From Pleurostoma richardsiae (taxonomy: Eukaryota > Ascomycota > Sordariomycetes > Calosphaeriales > Pleurostomataceae), in NCBI GenBank assembly GCA_030052745.1, contig JANBVO010000035.1, forward strand, positions 363,377-427,376: a DNA stretch of 64,000 bases, read 5' to 3'. Every line of letters starts with the position of its first letter. The first letter of the stretch is position 1. The notes below the pieces were generated by a model. The model had not been told where the DNA came from. It worked only from the letters and a program-made list of their open reading frames with translations, and made no database searches. Shown here piece by piece: positions 45,621 through 58,700 of this stretch. A program made the position numbers and the translations under genes.

Positions 45621-48249
45621 ATGCTGTTCCCCGAAGAGGATGCGCCTTTGCTCAAGGCCTGGATCGTGAAGAGACTCGAGAATACGTCAGTCTGAGCCTC
45701 ACCTCTACGCTCTGCCTCCCCACAAGGACATATTTCAGCTAGGATACTGACCTTTGCGCAGTTCTGATGCAGATGCCGACGTCCTGGCCGACTACGTGCT
45801 TGCTCTGCTCCGTCACGACGGCAGCATTGAGGACGTGCGGAAGCTCTGCGAGGAAGAGATACCAGACTTTCTCAAGGAAGGTCAGTGGGCTTATTGACGG
45901 ATGACCTATACTCCAAAGCCCTTTTCCGTAGCTAACTCTTATTGTCTCGATGCACAGACACCTCGGTGTTCGTCAACGATGTCTTCCAAGCGATCCGCTA
46001 CAAGTCGTACCTTCCCGGAGCCCCTCCCCCTCCAAAAGAGCAGCCTCCTCCCGCGCAGTTACAGTTCCTCGGCCTAGCTACCCCGTCCTTCCCCCAAGCT
46101 GCTCCCTTAGGACCGGCACAGAACGGCTCGAAGAAGCGGTCGTTCCAGGAGACCGGGGACGCGGACTCGCAGACTGGCAGAGAGATGCAGTTCAGCGGGG
46201 GCGGCAGGTCGTTCAAGCAGCCGCGCCGCGGAGGTCGCGGTGGCCGGAACGACGACGCGACGAGAGGAGCAGGACGTGGCGCGCCTGGTGGCGGGTACTT
46301 CCCTGGCGGGAGGGGACCTGCTTCAGGGTACCCGCCAGGGCAGGGCGGACTGTGGCAGTTCGACCCCGGCAACCCTCTCGAGGGGATGATGAAGATGGAG
46401 CAGCTCGGGATCCCGTTGCCGGCCCTTCCCGACATGCCCCAGCAGCAGTTCCAGACGCAGAGAAGCCCGCAGCAGAGGAGGAGAGGACGGTGCCGGGACT
46501 ATGACATTAAGGGGTACTGTGCGCGGGGACAGAACTGCATGTTCGAGCATGGGCCTAGCTCCATGTATATCCCGCCGGCGCAAGTCCCGGGTGCGGGCGA
46601 AGGTCAGCTTGCATCACTTCTCTGACATGTCTTCCGCCGCGTGAACTGACTCTCGGTACAGAATACGATCCAAATAGTGCGTCGATGATGATGACAGACT
46701 TCAATAGCCAAATGCCTCCTCCGCTCCCCTTTCATCCCAACGGGCAGAACAACGGGCCCGGCAGGGATAATCGGCAAGGCGGAAAGCGCACCAAGCGAGC
46801 CCCATTCTCTGCTGATGGTCCCGTCCATGACAGGACCAAATCGACCATCGTCGTAGAGAACATCCCGGAGGAGCACTTCTCCGAGGAGGAAGTCCGCGGC
46901 TTCTTCTCGCAGTTCGGCAAGATCACCGACGTGTCGATGCAGCCGTACAAGCGACTCGCCATCGTAAAATACGAGAAATGGGGACAGGCAAACGCGGCCT
47001 TCCGGTCGCCCAAGGTCATATTCGACAACCGCTTCGTCAAGGTGTTCTGGTACAAAGAGGACGGCGGCAAGTCCTTGCCGCCCTCGACGCCGCTGAGCGG
47101 CAGCTTCTCAAACGGAAACAAGAACGGTAGCACCCCGGCCAACGGTGCCGGCCAGGCTATGTCGACAGGCAGCGCCCCGGACAACGAGGTCGACATGGAG
47201 GAGTTCACACGGAAGCAGGAGGAGGCGCAGAAACAGCACGAGGAGAAGATGCGCAAGAAGGAAGAGGTCGAGCGGCAGCGCCAGGAGCTCGAGAAGCGGC
47301 AGAAAGAGCTACTGGCAAAGCAGCAGGAGGAGAGACAGAAGCTGCTCGCTAAACTGGCCGCTGCTGCTGCTGGCACCAAGAAGGAGGGAGGTGACGGGGA
47401 GAACGACGTCACCATGAAAGACGACGGCACGGGGAAGAAGCCGACGTCGCAGACCGAGGCGCTCCGCGCGCAGCTCGCCCTGCTCGAGGAAGAGGCCAAG
47501 ATGCTGGGCCTGGATCCCAACGCCGCGGCAGCGGACGAGACATCCCAGTGGAGCGGCGGGTACCGTGGCAGAGGCCGGGGCGGCTCCTACCGGGCCAGAG
47601 GGGGCTTTGCGCCACGGGCCGCCTTCCGCGGGGCCTTCCGCGGCCGTGGTGGCGGTGCCGCGGCGTACGCGGCGTTCTCGCTCGACAATCGGCCCAGGAA
47701 GGTAGCGGTGACGGGGCTGGACTTCACGACGGCAGAGAGGGACGAGGCGCTGCGGCAGCACCTCTTTGTAAGTTTGAACCAAATTCCACCACTGCTCTGA
47801 CATGACTGGAAGAAGACTAACAAGGATATGAACAGAGCATCGGGGAGTTCACAGACATCCAGGAGACCCCGGGCGTCACGCAGATCACTTTCAAGGACCG
47901 CAAGACCGCCGAGAAGTTCTACCACAGCCTCACCCCCGCCAAGGAGATCCCCGGCGTCAGCGGGCCCGTCGAGTTCGCCTGGGTCAACAACACCGCCGGC
48001 GGGCCCATCCCCACCGCCTCCGCCACCGCCGCCTCGGATGGAGGTTCCACCGCTGGCGCTGGCGCAGGTGCGCCCGGAAACGGTACCGCGAAGCAGGCCG
48101 CCGCCGCCGACGTGGCCATGTCGGGCTCCGCTGCGAACGGCGGTGCAGATAAGACCCCGGCCGGTACTGCGGCTCCCCAGCAGCAGCACCAGGAGCATGC
48201 CGAGATGGATTACGATGTGGCGGACGAGAACGACTGGGGCATAGACTGA
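45621..48249 (+). CDS. RBM26/27-like RNA-binding protein (PWI-like, CCCH zinc finger, RRM)
   Basis: Nuclear RNA-binding protein; animal RBM26/27 and fission yeast Rmn1-type proteins act in nuclear RNA decay with the PAXT/MTREC machinery. Exons are 45621-45685, 45762-45880, 45958-46602, 46662-47767 and 47836-48249, giving 782 aa in frame. Residues 1-75 form a helical PWI-like domain (KAWIVKRLENT, ADYVLALLRHDGS). Then Pro-rich and RGG-like sequence, a CCCH finger C-x8-C-x5-C-x3-H (Cys240, Cys249, Cys255, His259), and an RRM from about 336 (STIVVENIPEEHFSEEEVRG). A long Glu/Gln/Lys coiled coil lies at about 475-535. An Arg/Gly region (GYRGRGRGGSYRARGG) and a degenerate second RRM split by the last intron follow; the protein ends in the acidic DYDVADENDWGID. 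Function is assigned by domain order. Confidence 0.87.
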
Positions 48250-49193
48250 GACGAGCATTTCTGCTTCCAGGGTTTCGGCATGCGTGTATACGATGAGCAT
48301 GCCTTTATCAAGAACCCGGCGTCCGGCGGTGTGTACAAAAAAGGAACCAAAGGGTGGCAGTCCAGCTGGTCAGGCCGGCACCTGGCTGGTATGTAGAATT
48401 ACTTTGCAGTTGTACTATACCACATGGATATCGCTCATGGGGATAGACAGGTACACAGGTACGCGAGTCTTGAAAGTGATGAATCAACTTCCCTGAAGGA
48501 AGAGATATCGCGCTTTCTGTCTTTCGATTCTTGTTAGGTCTAGGAGCTGAGAGAACCTGCCGTCACCGCATCTGTCGATGATAAGCTTCTTCAGCTCAGC
48601 CCCTGATCGTGAACCCATTTCGGTGCTTACTCTCCCTCTCCGGCCCCTATCTACATTCCACACTGCACACATGCCTCCCTAGATGTTGAAAAGGGATCAT
48701 TTATAGCCACCCCCCCTCTCCTAGCGACCTCCGAACTCCTCTTTCTGCACGCCACTCAGTCGAGAGGGTTGCAGCCAGCTGTGCTCGCCAGCACAGCGAG
48801 GAAAAACAAACCTGGAGCGTGTTGAACTCCAGGGCTCCAATGATTCAACCAGAAAGCAAATCCTTTTTCCGTCCAGGGGTATCGTTGAGATATATGCATT
48901 CATGCCTTTTTGCCCCCACGAAGCTTGACAGCCTTTGTCACCGTCCTGGCTGTACTGTTCAGTGAATCATTTTGTTGAAAAAATGCAAGACCTAATGCTT
49001 CCGTTTCTCATTCAGAACGCCTTTATATTCGTGTCGTGTCGTCAAGAAGGGAAGATGGTGTTGATGAGGACGAAGTTCCTCTGCCGGGCCGGGAAGGCCA
49101 AGGTTCCGTGAATTGGGTTGTTGAATTAAGGAGTGGGTCGTATCGGCATCTTGCCGTATTATATTAGTGTTGAACGTGTGCCAGAAGCCCTAT
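48250..49193. other. Convergent 3' intergenic region (RBM26/27-like / MTHFR)
   Basis: 944 bp between opposing stops. I see no gene and no tRNA. A CGATGATAA near 48572 followed by CCCCTGA about 25 nt later recalls C and D boxes of snoRNAs, but the spacing is too short for a guide RNA. Confidence 0.55.
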
Positions 49194-51100
49194 TCAGCTC
49201 GAGGCCGCGGCTCCCTCCACGGTGTGAGAGCCGTTTGTTTTCGGTCCAGCCTCGCCATTGATTTCAGGAGCCTTCTCAAGGTCCTTGACGGCGAGATCGC
49301 TAAGTATCTCGAAGATAGTGCGTGGCTCGTGGAAATCGTTGTTGACTGCAGCAGTTCAGTTAGATGACATGCATGGAGATCGCTCTACCTATCTCACTCA
49401 CCGATATTGACCAGATACCACTCATTCATCATGGTCTCAATCAAGATACGACTGGGGCTGCTCGGGTCATAGCATCGTGCCCATTCCAAACCGACCTGGA
49501 AAGCCTCATCCTTCCAGGCCAGGAAGCTGATGCTCTCGACAATAGTGGGCTGGACAATCTCCTTGCCCGGGAAAACGCCCCATGTCACGGCGTTGGGGCC
49601 TTCAGCCGGAGCGTTAGTCTTCAGGTTACCTGACTTAGTCACCGCATAGTAGGTTAGATCGGGATGCTTCTCAATGCGGGAAATCATCTCCGGAAAGATG
49701 TCAGGAGCAACTAGAAGTTCGAGGTAGGCCTTCTGGTAGACATAGCCGTTTGGTGGGCCCCATCCGTAGACAGGATGTGACGACTTGACGCCATTGACAG
49801 CCGGCTGCGAGTTAATGGTCATCAGACCTCGCTTGTTGAGGTCGATTAGGTCATCCCTGATCGTGTCGGCTTCGCTGGTGAGAGGGGCCTCGCTCCAAGG
49901 AAGGGTGTCCAACTGTTTGTCCAGATATTTCACGAACAGGGCGGCGACATCCTTGACACACTTCGGCTGGCCGTACTTTTTCCGGTTCTGTTCATTCGTC
50001 CCCACGAGGCCGATTCCATAAGCGTCGAGCTCGCCAAAAGCAGGACTTCGGGAGTCACCCCAGCGGCCGTTGGGAAACTCGTCCCAGTCTTGGGTGCGAG
50101 TAACGTAAGACTTGTTCCGGTTGCGCCAGAAGATGGGGCGCACGTCCTCGTCACGCCGGCCAGGAGCCAGAGACTGCTTCCACGGGAGAGCGTGCTTCAG
50201 TGGTCGGTTGACTGACGGCATCCAGTCGAGCTCCTCCAGGACCATGCGGGTCGCCTGGGCGAGGTTCATGGTGTAGAAATGGAGGTGGGGGATGCCGGCG
50301 GCGAGGATCTTGCGGCACATGTCCGTCACAAGGGTCTTGCCAACTTCCCGAACTGCGACGTCGTCATTCTTAACTGGCTCGATGGCTCGCATCCAGTCGT
50401 CTGGAATCTTGCAGTTCATGTGGTTTGCTCGGCGCAAGAAGCTGGCATAGGTGGCAATAGGCATGATGCCTGGAATAATGGGGACCGTAATGCCGCGCTC
50501 CCTGACCTTCCCAACCCAGCGCAGGAAGTTATCTACGTCGTAGAACATCTGAGTGACGATGAACGAAGCGCCTATGTCGACCTTCTCTTTGAGGTGGGCG
50601 AGGAGTAACTCTTCGTCCCTGTTGTCGTCGCATCCCTCTGGGTAACCGGCGACGCCAATGTCAAAGTGGTCACCGTAGCTGTCTCGGATGTGCTTGACCA
50701 AGTCCTTGGCATATCTGAAGTCGTCGTCCTCGGCGACCCATCTCTCCTTGTCCCGTGGCGGATCCCCCCTCAAGGCCAAGATATTGTTGCAGCCGGACTT
50801 ATAGGCCTTAAGCAGAGCTTCGTTGACCTTCTCCTTGCCCATGTCGGTGCAGGTCAAGTGCATGCACGTCTCAACGCCGAAATAGGTCTGGGACTGGGCG
50901 ACCATCTCACAGGTGAGTTCGGCTATGCGGCCACCAGCACCCCAGGTGATGTCGATGAACTTAGGGCCGAACTGTGCCATGCGTTCTATGCGTTCGTAGA
51001 GGTTCTGAACACCCTGAGCGGTCTTAGGGGGGAAATACTCGAAGGAGAAGGACGGCTCGCCGGTCCTCTCCGCATCGGCGATCATGTCCCGAATACGCAT
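49194..51100 (-). CDS. met13: Methylenetetrahydrofolate reductase (Met13-like)
   Basis: FAD enzyme that reduces 5,10-methylene-THF to 5-methyl-THF, the methyl donor for methionine synthesis. Exons are 51100-49402 and 49345-49194; the 56-nt intron joins ...WYLVNI to VNNDFHEPRTIFEIL in frame. The product is 616 aa. The ATG at 51100 (MRIRDM) is the first in frame. The catalytic TIM barrel spans about residues 15-300, with Glu21 in FSFEYFPPKT (catalytic acid), FIDITWGAGG, CMHLTCTDM and NILALRGDPPRD; the C-terminal half is the eukaryotic regulatory domain. Motifs resemble yeast Met13 (GVQNLYERIERM) more than Met12. Residues after about 590 form a short hydrophilic tail. It lies between the RBM26/27-like gene (convergent) and the 3' end of the Csf1-like gene. 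Confidence 0.97.
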
Positions 51101-52731
51101 TTTGGCAGACGCAAGACGCAACAGGCTAGTGACGACGACGGTGACGGATTAAAGCGAGGGAAGAACGATACAGTGAGAGCTGTGAGGGAGAGAAGGCGTG
51201 TTAGCTGGCCATTGACAGACGTAAAGGAACACACCGGCTCGAAAGGTGCCTTCGACAACGGCGGGTACGCAAAGCACTCGCAACGTACGAGGACGGTGTA
51301 GGTGAAGGTGCAGCTGCCTCGGAGCAGACAACGAGCCACTGTCGTAGACCAGGAGCCAGATGTGGCCTGGTAACGACCGCCTTTTTTCTCTGCTCCTACG
51401 ACACCGCCAGTTCAGGGAATGTGGGAGCAGCACGAAGGGCGGACGAGCCGGAGGCTTTTGCTTTTGCTACTTGCCTTCACGGCCTGGGAAGGGAAGATGG
51501 AATTTTGATTCTTCTCCGTGTGCACTCTGAGAGAGGGGCGGTACCTTTTTATTCTGCCCCCAGCAGCCTTGGGAAGGAGTGACAAGCCCTCCGGGTCAGA
51601 CTGCAGGTAGCTCCTTCCTCCTCGAGGGTAAATAATAGGAAAGTGAAGTAACAAACTGGAGAAAAGAAGGGAAGGAGCGGCCGGAACGGGAGTCATGGAA
51701 GTCACCGCCTTCAAAATGACATTTCGTCCATTGTGCTGCCCCTCCCCCTCCGTGCCCGGCGGTCACTGGCCGGCCGCTCGAGCCACTCACTGCAAAAATC
51801 TTACGCTAAATGTACCTGTACGCCGCGCTAACCCTAGGTACCCGCAGATGCACAAAGCTGCGGAACAGCCCCAAGTAGCCGCGTTAACTGACCGGTTATG
51901 ACCTGTCCTTGCTCTAGAGGAGCATTGAAGGGAAGGTGCGGCACAACCCGTAGTTGTATGGATTGCACATGTATCTTACATTCATTAGTCTACAAGAATT
52001 GTTAACTTGCTCTATGAAAGTCTCTGAAATTCACACGTCTTGGAGAATTGCTCCCATGTCTGGCTAAGATACCTGTACAAATAATGTAGAAGCTGTGGGC
52101 GTTGTACCCCTCCATCTCACCCCACCATCTGGGGACCTTGACGGGCCCGGTACGTACCTAACTAACTACCTTCTTCTAGAAGACCCCACTCAACAAAAGC
52201 TAGTGCACGGACATCTGGTCCTTGTACCCAGGTACCTTTACTTCATACTTTGGGTACGTTACAGCTTCAACGGCTTAAATATGGATGCTCACTTGGCATA
52301 CATTACAAGACAAGATATTATAACTAAGGCCAGAAGCGTATAAAGGAACATTGAAAATCAATAGACCCCAGCTATATCTACATGTACGTTAACATGTATA
52401 AGCAGAGCCCTCAGGCTGTCTACAAACGTAGATATAAATATAGGTAAATAGCCTGCTTTACGATGCCTTTTCTTGGTCAACACGTAGGCACGAAAGATTG
52501 CGAGAAATCCTAGGCTTTAACCGCGGCGTCCAAGTTCCCAGTGTCACCTCCAATTTCAGGTATCATCAGAAAAACAGGGCAGTGTACCGGGGACAAGGTG
52601 CAGATATATCTTGATTAATTGATCTTTTGTTAGCAAGGCAGAATGATGATCAACTCAGAGCAACTCCAAAAACGCCATGCCATGCCAAAAAGACACCGCC
52701 CACTACTCTTCTTCCTAACCCCCTTTCTAGC
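51101..52731. promoter_or_regulatory. Upstream region of MTHFR and 3' region of the Csf1-like gene
   Basis: 1631 bp. No convincing gene. The part from about 51900 to 52480 is AT-rich with TACCTA/TAGGTA words and an inverted ACATGT pair near 52381-52397, and may be a decayed repeat. The first 400 bp upstream of MTHFR are the likely promoter. Confidence 0.55.
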
Positions 52732-55700
52732 TCACGACGAGCCCAAGATCCGGCTGTACGCATCCTCCACCTCCCCGGCGAGCTCTAGCAGACTCACGAT
52801 GACAATCTGATGCGTCAGATTCGGCAGCCGGTCGCGGTGCAGCCCGATCCACTCCAGTGGAGGAGTCGCCTCGCCCATGTCCCTCAGCTGCGGCGTCTCG
52901 ATGACCGGCGGCTCCAGCGCCCTGTACTCGTACTTGGACACCGGCACGCTGACCTCCGCCGTGATCTTGCCCTGCTGCTGCTCCTGCTGTTGATCCCGCT
53001 GCTTCTGCCTTTCTCCCCCCTGCTCCTCCTCCCCGGGCACGCCCGTCACCCTGATGGACGCCGTGAGCGGCGGCAGCTCGCGACCCCACGTCTGCGCCAG
53101 CGTCTTGGAGTGGTTGGCCCACATGCCCCGGATGTAGCTGATACGGCTGTAGTTCCACCCCACCTCAACCTTTCCCTCGAACGCGCTCTTGAATATGTAG
53201 TCGATCTGCCGCGAGTCCGGCGCCTGCCACGTCTGCATCTCCGCCTCCACACGCGGCACCTTGAGGATCGTGCCACCCCGCGACCCCGTCGCGCTGCGCA
53301 CCACGTCTTCTACTGCCAGCTCGCTGAGCGCCTTGGGCGCCTCGATGTGCCGCACCCCGGCGAGGCCGATGCGCAGCTGGCCCAGCGTGAGTCCCAGCAT
53401 GCTGTGGATCCGCCGACTCTCGATGCTGGCCGCGAAGCGCGCCTGGGCGTTCGTCGCTTCCATCTTGAGCACCTGGTGGTCCGAAAACGTGCTCGGGAAC
53501 ACGCCAAGGTTGAGGGCCTTGAGGTTGACGACCACGTCCGTGTCGAGAGAGATGGGCGACTTGGCTAAGATCTCGTCGTCCACCTGCTTGGGAAGGCTTA
53601 CGCGCGGCATGAGGGCCGGCGATGAGACAGACTTTCTCCTCATGAATTTCTCGATCTCTTTGAGCGAGGACTCGAAGTTGGCCCTCCTCTCCTGTACGAG
53701 CTTCTGGAAGGCCTGATAGAGAGCGACGCTCTGGGCGACGGAGGTTGTGGTACCAAAGACCTGAACAGCATCACCCTCAAAGATCGCCACAAGCCTGTCG
53801 CTGGTCCCTTCCCGGGTGCGTCTCACGTTGTACATCAGAAAGTCCAGCTTGGTAATGTCGCTCATAAGGAAGGCCTGGTAGTCGAACGCGGCCTTGACTC
53901 TGAATTGGTTGAATCCGACAGAGGCTTGGACTAGAGGTGTCTCGTTGAGAGCCTGCTCCCGCTCTGGCCATTGTATTGACGTTCGAAGTCTGAAGTTCTC
54001 CATGGCGACGGAGCCGCTCATACGCCCGGTGCTGTCGACCCCGATCCTCTGGAACCCAAGGCAGAGATTTTGCTCCCAGTCTGATGTTTTCTTGGATGAA
54101 ACCCACAGCTCATTGATCGAGAATATGGACTTGCCGATCGCTTGACCAAGGTCAAGGTTGATTTCCAGCGCGTCTATGGAAATGGTAGCCGTCCATGGGA
54201 AAGCTGCAGTTGCGGCAACTTGTTGGTATCGTTGCACTAGATGGCCTTGGGATGTCTCTGTAGTCAGGTTGGCCACTGGGGCGGACGACCCCTGATGAAC
54301 TTCATGAGGGATCCATATTTCCCGAAACAGGAGAAAGTCCTGCAGCTGCTTGGCGTTGATGTAGACTTGCATCGGGCTGACCTTCATGATGGCTGAGACG
54401 CCACTGATGCCGCTGACATGCTTACTGTTCATGAAGGAAAGGTCTATAGAGTCCACAGCAAACCGCCCCGTCGACTCTCTTGAGTAGACATGCTGCACCG
54501 ATGCCTGAATGTTGGTAAACGCGCCAGAGATGGCGAAGAAATTACCCTGTTCGGCAGAATGAACCGTATTGACGGTGAAGTAGATGTCGTCGGAGCTTGC
54601 TGTAGCGGCTACCCGAGCAATTGGCTGGCAGCTCAAAGTGAACTCTTGCCTGCAGATTCTCAGCCCAAGATTCAGCTTTAGTCGTCCTATCACGGCGCTA
54701 GGATCGGCAGTGAGGATGTAGTCGTCTTGCACCGCCTTGGCCTTATTGATGACATCCTGCGGCTGGACGTTCGTGTTCGTCTCCTTGCTGACGACTTTCT
54801 TGATACTTGAGCTCAGATCCATGACGAGCGGAACAACCGAAGGGTAGAGAATATTGCTCGAAGCATCGATCTTGACCTCTCCATAGAGAGACGGGTCTTC
54901 CCGTCCGTTGTCGCGATACTCCATCTTGAAAGCAAGCCCGGGACTGCGCAGAATCGTACTGCTTGAGGCTTCATCAGAACTAAACTGGCCATATTTACCG
55001 GCGACGCCGTGACGGACTGCCCAGGAGCTCGATCGTTCTTCTGAGGCACGCTTGCCGCTCAGGTAAACAACTGCACCGGCAAAATCTGCGTCGACCAGCA
55101 ATGACTCAAGTCTCTTGTTACCTAACAAGGTTCTCCTCGGCTCTTCCGATTCTGGCGCTGGTGACTGCACGGATGGCGTCTTGGCTGGCGGGTTCCAATG
55201 CTGGGACGCCTGCTGGACATTCTTTGCGGAGAGGGAAATCGACTCGCTCAGGTTTGAAGCCGGGATTATGAAGCCCGAAGCCAGACGTAGATCCAAGGAT
55301 TTACCAACAGCCTGGAACGCCATGCGACGAGTGTTAGCACTCGACACATACGCAATGTTGAAGATGATTTCCGGAAGCAGCGCAGAATTGAGCGATCGGA
55401 GCCTCTTGTCCTGGCCGGGTGGTACCATCTGCAACTGCAGATTCTCAATGGTCAACCGTGCCGAATTTCTTGTGCGAGTCCCGAACTCGATCCGCCGCAG
55501 GGTCAGAATAAGATCTTCCCTGCCAACGGCCGCCTGCTCCTCGGTTGGCGGATCGATAAGCCAAGCGAGCTGTATCTTCTGGAACTCAAGCGAGTATCTG
55601 CTCGACGAGAAAAAGGAGTCGAATATGTCCGACTCCACTTCTTCCTGATCGTTGATGGCGATCTTGGGCCTACTTTGCCGTAGCTTTCGCAGATACTCGA

Positions 55701-58700
55701 GCTCACGCGAAGTGTCAAGATCCTTAATTTTGTCTCCCATGTAGCCCAGGACGTCCACGACGGTAGAGACCGTTTCTGACGACAGTCCGGCATCGAACGC
55801 ATTACTCATGACGTTGAAGAATCTTTCCTCGGTGTCTTCCTCCGTCATTCGGGAAGTCGCAGTGATCAATGCGCCAAAGGAGAGATGACCGCACCTTCTC
55901 AGCGCCGATTCTGTTCCTCGTTTGATCTCGAACAGGATTCGGGATAGATTCAAGTGGAATTCCGAGTGAGCAAGGACAGGCCCTCGAGGCTCCAGACGGT
56001 TTGCCAGCGCTAAGTGGACGCTCTCTAAGCCAAAGGATATATGTGCCATGGGCTCAGATTCGGACTTCAATGGCGATTTCCCAAATACCTGCAGTCCGGC
56101 GAATGTCAAGTGCACCGTGTATATCAGCGGTTCTTGTTGTTTCTCGGAAGGCTCGTCGGACCTCAGGCTGACAGGCTTTTCTTCAACATCTATCTCGAAT
56201 ATTTCGTTGGCATGCTTTTGGATCATCTTTGCTTGTTCCTGTATGTCGCTGATGGCGCTGGAGATCTCCGGCCGGTTTAGCGCAGACAACAGGCTATAAA
56301 CTGCCGACGCATCGAGCTGGATCAGCTCAACTGAAGCGAACACACTGAGCAGATGGTCACCATCGCCCATATGACTTGTTATTCGCCCGTTCGTAGGTGG
56401 TATTTGGAGAAGCGAGATGCTCCGCGGCTGGTTATTGACGTTGATCTGCATCTCATGGGAATTCTCCTTGACGTCAAAGTCAAAGATTACCTCCTTGCCA
56501 AAGTTGGCAGCCATTGCTGCTCTTGCCACTACCCCCGAGATGGTATATGTAATGGACTGAAGCAGAGGTGTGCTAATAGTGTACTCTTCGAGGAACATGG
56601 TAAGATTGACCCGAAAAGCAGACAGCCGGTCGACAATCTTCCTGGATCGGGGCCGAGGCCTCGACGCCGAGGGTAGTTGCTGTTTGAGCCTATAGAGCTG
56701 CGCCACTTCATCCTTCATCAACAGATCAAAGACCTCCAAGAGCGCAATGGGGTCCTGTTTGATAACAAGTGACAACTGCTTGCTGCTTGCCGACGCCTTG
56801 ATTGTATGCTCATCCGTGGTCTCCGTGGCTTGCAGGCTATGTGAAATAATAACACTGGGTTTGCGGAGCTGGAACTGGGAAAGGAGCTGTGAGTGACTCC
56901 GTATCCTAGACGTGACAGCATCACAGCTCAAGATAAAGTCCGTATCCTCGAGGTTGTTGGATCCGTTCCTCATCAGGAGCGATGCCTTCATACCGCTCCC
57001 GAGAGAAGCAGAATTGAGATTGACGGCGTCGAAGTCGACCGAACCCTGACCAATGTCAAGAACCACATGCAATGTTCGCTCTCCCGTGACAGCTTTGTGC
57101 TTCCTTGGCGGTACTGGGCTCGGCTGTGGTTGGGTCTCGTCCCGCATCCTGCTGTATAGTCTCAAAACATCTTCAGCGAGCTCGCATAGTTCCCAGTTGA
57201 GCCGTATCCTGGCGTCCCCGCAATACACATTAAGAACTGACAGCTGCCGCTTGCGTCTCTTAACAGCTTCATCGTCCGGCAGTGTCTCAGTAATTTCATA
57301 CCCACTGTGGAGTCGCGCAGTTAGGTCCAGTAAGGCAATCTCATTCTGCTTCGGCCCAGGGTCAAGCACGATGGCGGCTTCTCGGACTCGGAAGACGGCG
57401 AGAAAGGGAAGTTCAGCAACCGTTGAGGGGAGCCCGTCAAGCGCAGGCCCGAAAACATGTTTTAGGAGTATGGCTTGCGGGACATTGTTCAGGTCCCAGC
57501 TCCTCCAGCGCTCGAATGCTGCCACGACTTGCTCCTTGACATCAACGGGTACTTCGAAGTTGTGGCCGAGGCAGTCAAGACGTAATTGATCCTGACTACG
57601 GGGATCCAACGTGTACCACATCTGCCGAATGCGAGTGACCAGTTTCCAAGAATCGAACGTCCGGAGATGCTGCGGCGCGGACCGGAGCACAGCCGACGGG
57701 CGGACGAGGAATGTAGGATCCACGACAGACTGGCCATCTGCAATGAGGCGATAGGTGAGGTACTTTAAGAGTTGCTCTTCTCGACAGGCAACCGTGCTAA
57801 ATAGAGGCTGAAGGGTAGTAGCCAGCATAGTGGTCCGATGGATTAAAGATGCAAGGTACTCAATCTTCTCGGATGATGTACTGCATCGGATGCTTCCAAT
57901 GTCACCATCTAGATACTTGACGTCCTTGGATCCCAAGGACACCATGACGTTTTCGACCTCCGCTTTGACCGCCGCTTGAGTGTCGAGCATATCGGCGAAA
58001 CGCTCGGCAGCAGAGAGTTCTATGGAGCCAAGTGTGAGATGAAATGAATCTCTGGCCTGTTTCGTCTCTGCCCTGAAGGAGTCCTCCCACTTGCTCTCTG
58101 ACCGAGTCGCTAGCGCCAGTTTGGTCAAGGAGACATTGTACTGGTCTTGCTCTTCCTGGGATGGATCCGGAGAATCTAGATCTGAAGCGTTGATGAAGCG
58201 TACGTTTAACTTGGGTATTCTCAAGAGAATATCCGCAACGTCCCCCTTCATTTTATGTTGCTTTTGCATCTTTGCAATGTCTGCCATAGCATCGACTTGC
58301 AAAACGTCGAGGACGTCTTCTGGGTCGGATGGTTGAAGTGATGACATTAATGTTGCGAAGTACCTTAGTGATACTGGCGTGACGAACGCCGTTAGGCCTG
58401 CAGGGAGTTCTATAAGAACGCTTGAATAGGTATAGTCTTCGCCCAAGAGACTCGGATCGATGTCCTCGAGGTTGAAATCGATGCCTTCGGAGAAATCGTC
58501 ATCAGCCTCGACACTAGGTACTGCAGTGTCGCTGGAATCAGGGAAGACGCTTTCCAGTGGAAAATATGGCGCGAAGTACTGGCTAGAGAAAGCAACGGTA
58601 TTGTGCATCTGTTCCCTCCTATCGCTGAAATCTCCTGGAGCCGTGTAGAAGGCTGAATGATGGCCCGTGGATGCAGACACCTGTCTGTTGTGCGTGGCAT

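Noticed and set aside
48565-48610. snoRNA-like C and D boxes.
   Set aside because: Spacing between the boxes is about 25 nt, there is no terminal stem, and the C box match is incomplete.
51900-52480. A RIP-degraded repeat in the AT-rich part of the MTHFR/Csf1 interval.
   Set aside because: AT-rich and with short inverted words, but no transposase remnant or terminal repeat can be seen, so it was left as plain intergenic DNA.
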